The position numbers were made by a program, and so were the translations under genes. A stretch of 64,000 nucleotides of DNA, taken from Salinarimonas sp. (GTDB lineage: Bacteria > Pseudomonadota > Alphaproteobacteria > Rhizobiales > Beijerinckiaceae). Positions 39,640 through 48,573 of this stretch are shown one piece after another. The notes beneath the pieces are model-generated. The model worked only from the letters and a program-made list of their open reading frames with translations, was not told the DNA's origin and ran no database searches. The stretch spans positions 1,350,001-1,414,000 of the forward strand of contig NZ_CP157794.1 of assembly GCF_040111675.1 (NCBI RefSeq), written 5' to 3'. How positions within the stretch are numbered: position 1 is the first letter of the stretch; each line of letters opens with the position of its first letter.

Positions 39640-41127
39640 ATGCCCCGCGCCGTACAGCCCGTCCTCGCCCTTCTCCTCGCCGTCATCCTCTTCATGGCGG
39701 GATCCGGCCCGCTGGGCACGGTGGTCAGCGTGCGCCTGGAGCAGGCGCAGGCGTCCACCCTCGTCATCGGCCTCGTGATGGCGGCGAACTTCCTGGGCCT
39801 GACGCTCGGGGCGCTGTTCGCGTTCCATGTGGTGACGCGCGTCGGCCACGTGCGCGCCTTCGCCGCGTTCGCGGCGGTGATGGCGGCGGCGACGCTGGCC
39901 TACCCGCTCGTCGTCGACGAATCGCTCTGGGCGGTCTACCGGCTCACGCAGGGCTTCTGCGCCGCGGGCCTGTTCGTGTGCATCGAGAGCTGGCTGAACG
40001 ATTCGGCCACGCCCGAGAACCGGGGCACCATCCTCGCGATCTACATGACCTGCCTCTATTTCGCGCAGGGCGGCGGGCAGTTCGTGCTGACGGTGCCCGA
40101 CGAGACGGGCTACCTGATCTTCACCCTCATCGCCATCGTGATGATTCTCGCCGTGGTGCCGGTGGCCATGACGCCGCGCGCCCCGCCGATGATCCCGAAC
40201 GTGTCGTCCTTGAGCTTCAAGCGGCTGTGGATCGCCTCGCCGCTCGGCATCTTCGGCTGCGTCTCCTCGGGGCTGATCCTCGGCTCGGTCTACGGCCTCG
40301 CGCCGGTCTACGCCTCCGGCCTCGGCTTCGACCTCTCCGACACGGCGACCTTCATGTCCGCCATCATCTTCGGCGGCGTGCTGCTGCAATGGCCGCTGGG
40401 GCGCCTGTCGGACATCTACGACCGGCGTCTCGTCATCGTGGGGACCATGATCGCGGGCGCCGTCGTGAGCTTCCTGATGCTGCCCCTGCCGGCGCTCGGC
40501 TTTCCCGTGCTGCTCGTCGTCGCCGCCCTGTTCGGCGGGATCGGCTTCGCGATCTATCCGCTCTGCGTCGCGCACACCAACGACCACCTCGAGCGCGAGG
40601 AGCGCGTGGGCGCCTCCGGCGGCCTCGTCCTCACCTATTCCGCGGGGGCGACCGTGGGCCCGCCGGTGGCCGCGGCGGTGATGAGCGCCGTCGGCCCGAG
40701 CGGGCTCTTCGTCTTCTCCGGCGTGATCGGCGTCGTCTCCATCGGCTTCGCCGCCTGGCGCCTCAAGGCGCGCCCGCCGGTGCCGGCCGACCAGCAGATG
40801 AAGTTCCAGACGCTGCCCCGCACCACGCCGGTCGCCGCGCCCCTCGATCCGCGCGGCGAGGAGATCGTGGAGACCGTGCCCACCGTCTCGCACGGCTACG
40901 CCGCCGAGACGCTGGAGGCGGTGGAGGCCCACGCCGCGCAGGCGGCGGAGGCCGAGCTGCGCGAGATCCAGGGGGAGTTCGACTTCGGCGAGGCGGAGGC
41001 GGAGGCTGAGGGAGCAGGCGAGGACGGGGCGGAGTCGCCGGCCGCCGAGGCGGGCGACGCGGCGGCGGACGAGGCCGGGGACGCGCCCGCCGAGGGCGCG
41101 CGGGAGGAGGAGCGGGCGGGCGCCTGA
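39640..41127 (+). CDS. MFS transporter (YcaD-like) with an acidic C-terminal tail
   Basis: This 495-residue protein has twelve predicted helices in residues 1-385: PVLALLLAVILFMAG, VVSVRLEQAQASTLVIGLVMAANFLGLTLGALF, GFCAAGLFVCIESWLN and SGVIGVVSIGFAAW. The ESWLN and NRGTILAIYM segments match the YcaD branch of MFS. The last 105 residues are cytoplasmic, hydrophilic and rich in Ala and Glu (GEAEAEAEGAGEDGAES). The substrate is unknown. It is divergent from the prkA operon. Confidence 0.9.
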   Translation: MPRAVQPVLALLLAVILFMAGSGPLGTVVSVRLEQAQASTLVIGLVMAANFLGLTLGALFAFHVVTRVGHVRAFAAFAAVMAAATLAYPLVVDESLWAVYRLTQGFCAAGLFVCIESWLNDSATPENRGTILAIYMTCLYFAQGGGQFVLTVPDETGYLIFTLIAIVMILAVVPVAMTPRAPPMIPNVSSLSFKRLWIASPLGIFGCVSSGLILGSVYGLAPVYASGLGFDLSDTATFMSAIIFGGVLLQWPLGRLSDIYDRRLVIVGTMIAGAVVSFLMLPLPALGFPVLLVVAALFGGIGFAIYPLCVAHTNDHLEREERVGASGGLVLTYSAGATVGPPVAAAVMSAVGPSGLFVFSGVIGVVSIGFAAWRLKARPPVPADQQMKFQTLPRTTPVAAPLDPRGEEIVETVPTVSHGYAAETLEAVEAHAAQAAEAELREIQGEFDFGEAEAEAEGAGEDGAESPAAEAGDAAADEAGDAPAEGAREEERAGA

Positions 41128-41224
41128 GCCGGGGCGCGACGTCGCGCCCACCGGGGCGCCCGGAACCGCGTGAGCCGGCCTCGGGTTCCCCTCGCGAACC
41201 ACACGAACGCGAGGAGAGACCTTC

Positions 41225-41719
41225 ATGAAGGGCCCCCAAGTTTCCCTGACCCACCTGCAGCGCGCCATCACGATGGAGCTGACGACCATCAACACCTACG
41301 AGCTCCAGGCCGCCAAGCTTCGCGACTGGGGCGTCGACCAGCTCGCCGACCGCATGGCCGAGGAGGTCGAGGAGGAGCGCGGCCACTTCCACCGCTTCCT
41401 CGACCGCATGCTGTTCCTCGAGGGCGAGGCCAACGTGCACGACCTCGATCCGATCAAGCCCGACAGCACCATCCGCGAGATGTTCGATACCCAGCTGCGC
41501 ATGGAGAACGAGGCGCGCGACTACTACGACAAGGCCGCCCGCGAGGCCCGCGACGCCGGCGACCTCGGCACCTTCGACCTGTTCCGCTCGATCCTCAAGG
41601 ACGAGGAGGAGCACATCGACTTCGTCGAGACCCAGTTCGACCTCATGGAGCTGATGGGCGACCAGCTGTACGTGTCGCGCCAGGTGTCGTCGACGGCGGA
41701 GCAGGAGGACGACGATTGA
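41225..41719 (+). CDS. Bacterioferritin-like iron storage protein without the haem methionine
   Basis: This 164-residue four-helix protein aligns in register with bacterioferritin. All six di-iron ferroxidase ligands are in place: E18, E51, H54, E94, E127 and H130. The haem-ligating M52 of classical Bfr is Arg here (ERGH in place of EMKH), so haem is probably not bound in the usual way. The tail ends in acidic residues (EQEDDD). It would oxidise and store iron or protect against peroxide. It stands alone between the MFS gene and cysE. Confidence 0.9.
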   Translation: MKGPQVSLTHLQRAITMELTTINTYELQAAKLRDWGVDQLADRMAEEVEEERGHFHRFLDRMLFLEGEANVHDLDPIKPDSTIREMFDTQLRMENEARDYYDKAAREARDAGDLGTFDLFRSILKDEEEHIDFVETQFDLMELMGDQLYVSRQVSSTAEQEDDD

Positions 41720-41904
41720 GGGTCGTCGTCGATCGTTAAGTGCGCTTCCCCTCGTCCCGGACGCCCAAGGCGATCCGGGACGGCGCGGATCGGCTCGCTC
41801 GGGTCGACGAAGCGCGCCGCCTTTGGCATGATCGCGCCGTGCGGGGTTCTCCCCGGCGGCGCGGTTCCTATCTCTGGGGGACCGCCATCGAGAGGGTGCG
41901 ACCC

Positions 41905-42756
41905 ATGAGCCAGCCCGTGACGCAGCTGCGCGAGAAGACCAACGAGATCGATCCCGTCGTGGGCACGGTGGATCCGGTCTGGGCGCGCGCCCGGCGGGAG
42001 GCCGAGGCGGTGGTGCGAGCCGAGCCCTCGCTGACCAACTTCATCCTGACGAACATCCTCAACCACGCCTCTCTGGAGGACGCGGTGATCCACCGCGTCG
42101 CGGCGCGGCTCGCGCATCCGGCGGTCTCGGCGACGCTGATCGAGCAGACCTATCGCGAGGTGTTGCGGCAGGACCCGGAGATCGGCCACGCCTTCCGCGC
42201 CGACATCCTCGCGGTGGCCGACCGCGACCCGGCCTGCAACCGGGTGATCGAGCCGATGCTCTACTTCAAAGGCTTCCACGCCATCCAGACGCATCGTCTG
42301 GCGCATTGGCTGTGGAGCCACGGCCGCGGCGATTTCGCGCTCTACCTGCAGAGCCTCTCCTCCGAGGTGTTCCAGACGGACATCCACCCGGCCGCGCGGG
42401 TCGGGCGCGGCGTTTTTCTCGATCACGCGACGGGGCTCGTCGTGGGCTCGACGGCGGTGATCGAGGACGAGGTGTCGCTCCTCCAGGGGGTGACGCTCGG
42501 CGGCACCGGCAAGGAGGGCGGCGACCGCCATCCGAAGATCCGCCGCGGCGTGCTGATCGGGGCGGGGGCGAAGATCCTCGGCAACATCGAGGTCGGGCGC
42601 TGCGCCCGCGTCGCCGCGGGCTCCGTCGTGCTCAAGGACGTGCCGCCGAAGACCACCGTCGCAGGCGTCCCGGCCAAGGTCGTCGGCGAGGCCGGCTGCG
42701 CCGAGCCGGCGCGCACGATGGACCAGATCCTCGCCGAGAGCCTCTCGCCCGCCTGA
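41905..42756 (+). CDS. cysE: Serine O-acetyltransferase
   Basis: A 283-residue enzyme making O-acetylserine from serine and acetyl-CoA, the committed step of cysteine synthesis. The N-terminal helical region ends in MLYFKGFHAIQTHRLAHWLW. A left-handed beta-helix follows, DIHPAARVGRGVFLDHATGLVVGSTAVI through LGGTGKEGGDRHPKIRRGVLIGAGAKILGNIEVG. The catalytic histidines lie in LDHATG and GDRHP. The C-terminal tail is the usual site for CysK binding and feedback control. The ATG at 41905 gives the standard length. Confidence 0.96.
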   Translation: MSQPVTQLREKTNEIDPVVGTVDPVWARARREAEAVVRAEPSLTNFILTNILNHASLEDAVIHRVAARLAHPAVSATLIEQTYREVLRQDPEIGHAFRADILAVADRDPACNRVIEPMLYFKGFHAIQTHRLAHWLWSHGRGDFALYLQSLSSEVFQTDIHPAARVGRGVFLDHATGLVVGSTAVIEDEVSLLQGVTLGGTGKEGGDRHPKIRRGVLIGAGAKILGNIEVGRCARVAAGSVVLKDVPPKTTVAGVPAKVVGEAGCAEPARTMDQILAESLSPA

Positions 42757-42859
42757 GCGCCCGCCGGGTTGCCGTAGCGTCCGCGCCGTGGCATCCCGGG
42801 CCCTCGCCCTCGTCGTCGCGCCCGCGACGACGACGCAGACGACACGAGAAAGGAATCCG

Positions 42860-43072
42860 GTGAACAAGACCGAGCTGGCCAAGGTGGAGCGCTATCTGCG
42901 CCGCACCTTCGCGAACCATTCCATCAGCATCCGCGCCCGCCCGAAGAAGGACGATTCGGCCGAGGTCTATATCGGCGACGAGTTCATCGGCGTACTCTTC
43001 CTCGACGACGAGGACGAAGACCGCTCGTATCAGTTCCAGATGGCGATCCTGGAGACGGATCTGGAGGAGTGA
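42860..43072 (+). CDS. DUF3126 family protein
   Basis: A 70-residue protein with the DUF3126 sequence, KVERYLRRTF, then KKDDSAEVYIGDEFIGVLFLDDEDEDRSYQFQMAIL. The family is small and nearly confined to alphaproteobacteria; its function is unknown. The GTG at 42860 is chosen: it follows AAAGGA and matches the family's N-terminus, whereas an ATG 72 bp upstream adds an unrelated stretch. It is about 100 bp after cysE. Confidence 0.88.
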   Translation: MNKTELAKVERYLRRTFANHSISIRARPKKDDSAEVYIGDEFIGVLFLDDEDEDRSYQFQMAILETDLEE

Positions 43073-43222
43073 GCCTGCGCCGCGGCCGTACCGACCGCGG
43101 TGCGGCCGCCGAGGCGGCGCGATCGGCTGCGGCGAGATCGCGCCTGCGCACGACTTGATCGCGACCTGATGAATCTGCAATCCTGACGCCCTAGGTGCCG
43201 TGCGTGCACGCAGGGGGCGGGA

Positions 43223-44620
43223 ATGGCGGATCTCGACAGCGTCATCAAGGAAAGTCACCGGGCGCGGCTGTTTCCCGTGCTCGCGGAGACCTCGAAGGAA
43301 GGGCGCGCCACCTCGATTCTGCTCGCCTGTCTCGCCAGCGTCTCCGAATTCGGCCGCGTGATGCTCGGCAGCCTCGGGCAACGGGTCGGCAGCCGCGCGC
43401 AGATCGCCGCCTACACGGAGGTGAGCTTCCCGATGGGGCGCGGCGAGAAGGCCGCGCGCCCGGACGGGCTGCTCGTGCTGCGCATCGGATCGCGGACCTG
43501 GACGGCGCTCGTCGAGGCCAAGGTCGGCGCGGCCGATCTCGATGCGACGCAGGTCGAGACTTATTGCGAGGTGGCGCGCCGGTACGGCCTCGACGCGGTC
43601 GTGACGCTCTCGAACCAGTTCGCCGCGCTGCCGGCGCATCACCCGGTGGCGCTCTCGACCGCCGCGCGCCGGAAGGTGGCGGTCTACCACTGGTCCTGGA
43701 TGAACGTGCTGACCCAGGCGACGCTGCTGATCGACGGCGAGGGCGTCGCGGACACGGATCAGGCCTTCGTCCTGTCCGAGCTCGTCCGCTTCCTCGCTCA
43801 TCCCAGCACCGGTGTGAAGGGCTTCGACCGCATGCCGCCCGCCTGGCCCGATCTGGTGGCGAAGGCGCAGGCGGGCGCGCCGATCTCCGCCGGCGACGAA
43901 TCGGTGCGCGAGGTCGTCGGCGCCTGGCACCAGGAAGTGCGCGATCTCTCCCTCATCCTCAGCCGCCAGCTCACGACGGAGGTGCACCCGGCCATCCCGC
44001 GCGCGCACCGGGGAGACCCGGAGGCGCGCGTCAAGGCGGACGCCGAGCGGCTCACGGCGGAGCACTGCCTGGGCGCCAGCCTGCTCGTCCCCGACGCGGC
44101 CGCGCCGATCGAGATCCGCGCCGACCTGCGCGGGCGCAGCCTCCTCGTCTCGATGAAGGTGCGCGCGCCGGAGGATCGCAAGAGCAACAAGGCGCGGCTC
44201 GGCTGGCTGCTGCGGCAGATCGAGGCGAGCGAGGCGGACGGCCTCCACGTGCGCCTGCATTACATCGGTCGCGCCCCGTCTCGGCAGGCGAGCCTCGCCG
44301 AGGCGCGCGTGGACGCGGAGGAGATCGCCGGCGGGCGCGATGCGCCGGAGCTCGTCTCCATGGAAATCCTGCTGGTCCGGGATCTCGCGGCGAGGTTCGC
44401 CCAGCGCAACAAGTTCGTCTCGGAGCTCGAGGCGGCGGTGCCGAGCTTCTACGAGCGGGTGGGACAGCATCTCAAGGGCTGGCAGCCGCGCGCGCCGAAG
44501 CTGCGCGAGGAGAGGGCCGAGCCCGAGAGCGTCAGCGTCGCCTCCCTCGCCGAGGCGAGCGAGGGCGGCGAGGAGGAGGGCGGGCCTTCGGACGGGTGGC
44601 TCGTGCCGGTGCAGGAGTGA
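43223..44620 (+). CDS. Putative PD-(D/E)XK nuclease-like protein, unknown role
   Basis: This 465-residue protein is not a family I can name. Residues 60-125 show a restriction-endonuclease-like core: E66 in YTEVSFP, D81 in RPDGLLVL, the E98-A-K100 pair in WTALVEAKVG, then Q110-x-x-x-Y114, the QxxxY motif of RecB-type nucleases. The rest is mixed helix and strand with no match; the C-terminus is acidic (EASEGGEEEGG). The length and single strong motif suggest a DNA-acting or defence-type protein. It stands alone, with no methylase or helicase nearby. Confidence 0.65.
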   Translation: MADLDSVIKESHRARLFPVLAETSKEGRATSILLACLASVSEFGRVMLGSLGQRVGSRAQIAAYTEVSFPMGRGEKAARPDGLLVLRIGSRTWTALVEAKVGAADLDATQVETYCEVARRYGLDAVVTLSNQFAALPAHHPVALSTAARRKVAVYHWSWMNVLTQATLLIDGEGVADTDQAFVLSELVRFLAHPSTGVKGFDRMPPAWPDLVAKAQAGAPISAGDESVREVVGAWHQEVRDLSLILSRQLTTEVHPAIPRAHRGDPEARVKADAERLTAEHCLGASLLVPDAAAPIEIRADLRGRSLLVSMKVRAPEDRKSNKARLGWLLRQIEASEADGLHVRLHYIGRAPSRQASLAEARVDAEEIAGGRDAPELVSMEILLVRDLAARFAQRNKFVSELEAAVPSFYERVGQHLKGWQPRAPKLREERAEPESVSVASLAEASEGGEEEGGPSDGWLVPVQE

Positions 44621-44886
44621 GTCCCCGGATCCGCCGGAGCCGCCCTCCGGGGCTCGCCTGCCATGTCGCCGCAACGAGCCGCGATCGAGGGCCGGAACCA
44701 TGACGGCGCGTGAGAGGACAACGGCATGGGGCAGCCTCGGCCGGCCCGCGGACTTCCGAGGCCGCCGAGGGCCGGCGACGGGAGGGGAGATGCTCGTCGA
44801 GGACACGGCTGCCGCGATCGTGCGCGTGCCGGCGTCGCGGTCCGGCTCGTCCGGTAGCGCCGGCCGGCGCGGCTGCGCGAACGAAA
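44621..44886. other. Intergenic stretch, no gene seen
   Basis: Between the nuclease-like gene and the ccoP terminator the sequence contains short frames without codon structure or ribosome-binding sites. A GGATCCGCCGGAGCC / GGCTCGCC region just after 44620 could form a weak hairpin on the plus strand. Nothing else is recognisable. Confidence 0.4.
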
Positions 44887-44912
44887 ACGGCGGGCCCTGC
44901 AGGACCCGCCGT
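44887..44912 (-). terminator. Intrinsic terminator of the ccoNOQP operon
   Basis: An 8-bp stem, ACGGCGGG with CCCGCCGT around a 10-base loop, lies 31 bp past the ccoP stop. On the minus strand it is followed by TTTTCGT, a short T-run. Confidence 0.75.
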
Positions 44913-44943
44913 CTCCCGTCTCATCCCGCCTTTCGGGCGCGGC

Positions 44944-45819
44944 TCACTCGCCGCCGCCGAGCGTGTGGACGTAGACCGCCAGCGCCTTCACGGTCGCCTC
45001 GTCGAGGCGCTCGCCGAAATGAGGCATCATGCCGCCGCGGCCGTTGACCAGGCCCTCGAGGACGACCTCGCGGTCCGAGCCGTAGAGCCAGATGCCGTCC
45101 GTCAGGTTCGGCGCGCCCATCTCCCGGATGCCCTCGCCGGTCTCGCCGTGGCAGGCGGCGCAGTTCATCGCGTAGAGCTCGGCGCCCTGCGCCGGGTCGA
45201 AGCCCGCCGGGGTCTCGAGGCCGGAGAGCGAGCGCACGTAGTCGGTGAGCACGAGCGCCTCCTCGCGGCCGAACCAGCCGTCGCGGACGAAGGCGGGCAT
45301 GTCGCCGATGCGGGTGTCCATCGGCGTCGAGCGGATGCCGTAGGTGATCGTGTGCTGGATCGCCTCCATCGAGCCGCCCCACAGCCAATCGTCGTCGACG
45401 AGGTTTGGAAAGCCCGTCGCCCCGCCGCCGCCGGCGCCGTGGCAGGCCGAGCAATTGTCGCCGAACGCCGCGCGGCCGTAGGCCTGGGCGAAGGCGAGGA
45501 GCTGCGGGTCCTCCTCGATCGAGGCGAGCTCGATGTCGCGCAGCGCGGCGATGTCGCCGCCGCGGGAGGCGTCGAGCCGCTCGAGATCGTTCACGACGGC
45601 GGAGCGCGAGTTCCAGCCGAGGATGCCGCCCGTCGCCGTGTTGACGAGGGGGATCGCCGGATAGAGCAGCACGTAGATCACCGAGAAGGCGATCGTGACG
45701 TAGAACAGCCACAGCCACCAGCGCGGGAGCGGGTTGTTGAGCTCCCGGATGCCGTCCCATTCGTGCCCGGTCGTCGAGACACCGGTCACCTTGTCGATGT
45801 CCTGCTTGTTCTGGGCCAT
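44944..45819 (-). CDS. ccoP: cbb3-type cytochrome c oxidase subunit III (di-haem)
   Basis: A 291-residue membrane-anchored di-haem cytochrome c. The N-terminus has HEWDGIRELNNPLPRWWLWLFYVTIAFSVIYVLLYPAIPL, the CcoP anchor. Two haem motifs follow, CSACH and CAACH. It passes electrons from soluble cytochromes towards the CcoN site. It is last in ccoNOQP; its start is 4 bp after the ccoQ stop. Confidence 0.96.
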   Translation of the reverse strand: MAQNKQDIDKVTGVSTTGHEWDGIRELNNPLPRWWLWLFYVTIAFSVIYVLLYPAIPLVNTATGGILGWNSRSAVVNDLERLDASRGGDIAALRDIELASIEEDPQLLAFAQAYGRAAFGDNCSACHGAGGGGATGFPNLVDDDWLWGGSMEAIQHTITYGIRSTPMDTRIGDMPAFVRDGWFGREEALVLTDYVRSLSGLETPAGFDPAQGAELYAMNCAACHGETGEGIREMGAPNLTDGIWLYGSDREVVLEGLVNGRGGMMPHFGERLDEATVKALAVYVHTLGGGE

Positions 45820-45823
45820 GGCC

Positions 45824-45970
45824 TCAATCCTCTTCGATGGGCGTCCGCGCGGCCTTGTCGAAGGTCGAGCGGTTGGACGGCAGGAGCGCGTAGACGAGCA
45901 CGAGCAGGAACCCGAACACGAAGATCAGGAGCCCGCCCGTCTGGGCGAAGGAGGCGAGTGTCTCGTACAT
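45824..45970 (-). CDS. ccoQ: cbb3-type cytochrome c oxidase subunit IV
   Basis: A 48-residue single-span membrane protein: MYETLASFAQTGGLLIFVFG, then FLLVLVYALLPSNRSTFDKA and a charged C-terminus. The short size, one helix and the LPSN-x-x-x-FD-x-A motif are typical of CcoQ (FixQ), which stabilises the oxidase. It lies between ccoO (15 bp) and ccoP (4 bp). Confidence 0.93.
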   Translation of the reverse strand: MYETLASFAQTGGLLIFVFGFLLVLVYALLPSNRSTFDKAARTPIEED

Positions 45971-45985
45971 GATGCTCTCCCCTCC

Positions 45986-46723
45986 TCAGCGCACGTTCGC
46001 CTGGCCGTCGTAGGTCGAGAAGTCGACCAGCGTGCCCAGCGTCTGCAGGTAGGCGACGAGGGCGTCGCCCTCGGTGACGACCCCGTCGGTGCGGCCCGAG
46101 AAGGACCGGGCCTGGGCCTTGGGGTAGCGCGCGAGCAGATCCGCCTGGCCCGGGTCGTCCGTGGTCGCCTGGGCGACGACGTCGGAGCGGGCGTTGAGGA
46201 TCATCTCCTCCGTGTAGGGCACGCCCATCGCGGCCTGCACCTTCAGGTCCTGCTCGATCGTCGCGAAGGAGAGCGGCGTCTCGAACAGGAAGGGGTAGCC
46301 CGGCATGATCGAGGACGGCACCAGGGAGCGCGGATCGACGAGATGCGCCACGTGCCAGGCGTCGGAATACTTGCCGCCGACGCGCGCGAGGTCGGGCCCC
46401 GTGCGCTTCGAGCCCCACTGGAAGGGCTTGTCGTACATGGATTCCGCCGCCAGCGAGTAGTGACCGTAGCGCTCCACCTCGTCGCGCAGCGGCCGCACCA
46501 TCTGGCTGTGGCAATTGTAGCAGCCCTCGCGGACGTAGATGTTGCGCCCCGCCAGCTCGAGGGGGCTGTAGGGCCGCATGCCCTCCACCTTCTCGATCGT
46601 GTTCTGCAGGTAGAAGAGCGGGGCGATCTCGACGAGGCCTCCGATGGAGACCACGCCGACGATGCCGGCCACGAGGACGACCGAGTTCTTCTCGAAGATC
46701 GCGTGCTTGTTCCAGAGAGACAT
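45986..46723 (-). CDS. ccoO: cbb3-type cytochrome c oxidase subunit II (mono-haem)
   Basis: A 245-residue membrane-anchored mono-haem cytochrome c. The N-terminal helix is [26 protein letters not shown]; the haem motif is CYNCH in [17 protein letters not shown], with the SIMPGYPFL methionine-ligand region further on. It starts 15 bp downstream of ccoN. Full length for the family. Confidence 0.97.
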   Translation of the reverse strand: MSLWNKHAIFEKNSVVLVAGIVGVVSIGGLVEIAPLFYLQNTIEKVEGMRPYSPLELAGRNIYVREGCYNCHSQMVRPLRDEVERYGHYSLAAESMYDKPFQWGSKRTGPDLARVGGKYSDAWHVAHLVDPRSLVPSSIMPGYPFLFETPLSFATIEQDLKVQAAMGVPYTEEMILNARSDVVAQATTDDPGQADLLARYPKAQARSFSGRTDGVVTEGDALVAYLQTLGTLVDFSTYDGQANVR

Positions 46724-46738
46724 GGTTCGCCCCCCCCC

Positions 46739-48409
46739 TTACTCGGCCGCGACCAGCGGCGACTTCGGCTCGGCCTCTGCGACCGGCTTCACCGCGCGAA
46801 CGGTCATGACCAGGTTGTAGACCATGATCAGGGCGCCGGCGAGGAACAGAAGCCCTCCGAGGCCGCGGATCACGTAGTAGGGATGCATCGCCTCGGTGGT
46901 CTCGATGAACGAGTACTCGAGGAAGCCCAGCGCGGTGTAGGCGCGCCACATGAGGCCCTGCATGATGCCGGCGACCCACATGGACGAGATGTACAGCACG
47001 ATGCCGAGCGTCGAGATCCAGAAGTGCCAGTTGACCAGCTTGAGCGAGTAGAGCCGCTCGCGGTTCCACAGCCAGGGCACCAGGCAGTAGATCGCGCCGA
47101 AGGAGATGTAGGCGACCCAGCCGAGCGCGCCCGAATGCACGTGGCCGACGGTCCAGTCGGTGTAGTGCGAGAGCGAGTTCACGACCTTGATCGACATCAT
47201 CGGGCCCTCGAAGGTCGACATGCCGTAGAAGGCGATGGACACGACCATGAGACGCAGGACCGGATCGGTACGCAGCTTGTCCCAGGCGCCCGAGAGCGTC
47301 ATCAGGCCGTTGATCATGCCGCCCCAGGAGGGCATCCACAGCATGATCGAGAAGACCATGCCCAGCGTCTGCGTCCAGTCCGGCAGCGCCGTGTAGTGCA
47401 GGTGGTGCGGGCCGGCCCAGATGTAGAGGAAGATCAGCGCCCAGAAGTGGATGATCGACAGCCGGTAGGAATAGACCGGCCGCTCGGCCCGCTTGGGCAC
47501 GAAGTAGTACATGATCGCCAGGAAGCCGGCGGTGAGGAAGAAGCCGACCGCGTTGTGGCCGTACCACCATTGCACCATCGCGTCCTGCACGCCCGACCAG
47601 ACCTGGTAGGACTTGGCCGAGAACAGCGACACCGGCAGCACGGCGTTGTTGCCCAGATGCAGGATGGCGATCGTGACGATGAAGGCGAGATAGAACCAGT
47701 TCGCCACGTAGATGTGCGGCTCCTTGCGCTTCTTGAGCGTCAGCAGGAACAGCAGCAGGTAGGCGACCCAGACGACCGTCAGGAACAGGTCGGCGTACCA
47801 CTCGGGCTCGGCGTATTCCTTCGACTGGGTGATGCCGAGGAGGTAGCCCGTGCCGGCGATCAGGATGAAGAAGTTGTAGCCGATCACCACGAACCAGGGG
47901 GTGATGTCGCCGGCGAGCCGCGCCCGGCTCGTGCGCTGCACCACGTAGAGCGAGGTCGCGAGCAGCACGTTGCCGCCGAAGGCGAAGATCACCGCGGAGG
48001 TGTGCAGCGGGCGCATCCGGCCGAAGTTCACCCACGCCAGATCGAAGTTCAGCGCGGGGAAGGCGAGCTGGAACGCGATCAGCACGCCGACCGTGAAGCC
48101 GGCGATGCCCCAGACCATGGCGGCGACGGTGGCGAACTTGACGGGGCCCATGTTGTAGTTGGGCTTGCCGGCGATCTCCTGCGGCGGCAGCGACGCGGGG
48201 CGATCGTTGTAGCGGTTCATGATCGCGAACACCGCCGCGACGGACCCCGCCGCGAACAGGTAGGCGTGGAAGGCGTAGGCCGCTTCGTAGGCTTTGGCGG
48301 CGACGACGATGGACAGAAGCGCGAGCGCCGCGAACGCGAGCGCGCTTCCCCCTTCGCCGAGCGTCATCCTCTTGCCGGGAGCGACCGGAGATGCGCCGAT
48401 TGAGGCCAT
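46739..48409 (-). CDS. ccoN: cbb3-type cytochrome c oxidase subunit I (catalytic)
   Basis: A 556-residue integral membrane protein with about twelve to fourteen helices, the catalytic subunit with haem b, haem b3 and CuB. Hallmarks are [27 protein letters not shown] (first metal-ligand helix), [25 protein letters not shown] with the CuB histidines, and the [10 protein letters not shown] haem-ligand region. The oxidase has high oxygen affinity and works in microaerobic respiration. The operon is preceded by a perfect FNR/FixK box. The ccoGHIS maturation genes are not in the window. Confidence 0.98.
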   Translation of the reverse strand: MASIGASPVAPGKRMTLGEGGSALAFAALALLSIVVAAKAYEAAYAFHAYLFAAGSVAAVFAIMNRYNDRPASLPPQEIAGKPNYNMGPVKFATVAAMVWGIAGFTVGVLIAFQLAFPALNFDLAWVNFGRMRPLHTSAVIFAFGGNVLLATSLYVVQRTSRARLAGDITPWFVVIGYNFFILIAGTGYLLGITQSKEYAEPEWYADLFLTVVWVAYLLLFLLTLKKRKEPHIYVANWFYLAFIVTIAILHLGNNAVLPVSLFSAKSYQVWSGVQDAMVQWWYGHNAVGFFLTAGFLAIMYYFVPKRAERPVYSYRLSIIHFWALIFLYIWAGPHHLHYTALPDWTQTLGMVFSIMLWMPSWGGMINGLMTLSGAWDKLRTDPVLRLMVVSIAFYGMSTFEGPMMSIKVVNSLSHYTDWTVGHVHSGALGWVAYISFGAIYCLVPWLWNRERLYSLKLVNWHFWISTLGIVLYISSMWVAGIMQGLMWRAYTALGFLEYSFIETTEAMHPYYVIRGLGGLLFLAGALIMVYNLVMTVRAVKPVAEAEPKSPLVAAE

Positions 48410-48507
48410 GGAAATCCCCTGGGTGATGCTGCCGTGACAGACGGGCGCCCGAACGTCGCCGTCCGGGCCTTGGCGCGCACCATCGCGGAAGGGCAGGGTG
48501 TTTCACC

Positions 48508-48521
48508 TTGATCTCGGTCAA
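48508..48521. promoter_or_regulatory. FNR/FixK-type binding site in the ccoN promoter
   Basis: TTGATCTCGGTCAA is a perfect palindromic match to the FNR/FixK consensus TTGAT-N4-(A/G)TCAA. It lies 98 bp before the ccoN ATG, where an activator would sit at about -40 if the leader is ~55 nt. Control of ccoNOQP by FixK or FNR in low oxygen is well established in rhizobia. It is also 53 bp before the divergent binding-protein gene and could affect that promoter. Confidence 0.8.
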
Positions 48522-48573
48522 ACCAGAGCCATTCTGGGCTGGAAAGAACGCCGCACCAGGGGAACCAATCTTC

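Noticed and set aside
41225..41719. Ordinary haem-containing bacterioferritin
   Set aside because: Residue 52 is Arg, not the haem-ligating Met, although the ferroxidase site is intact.
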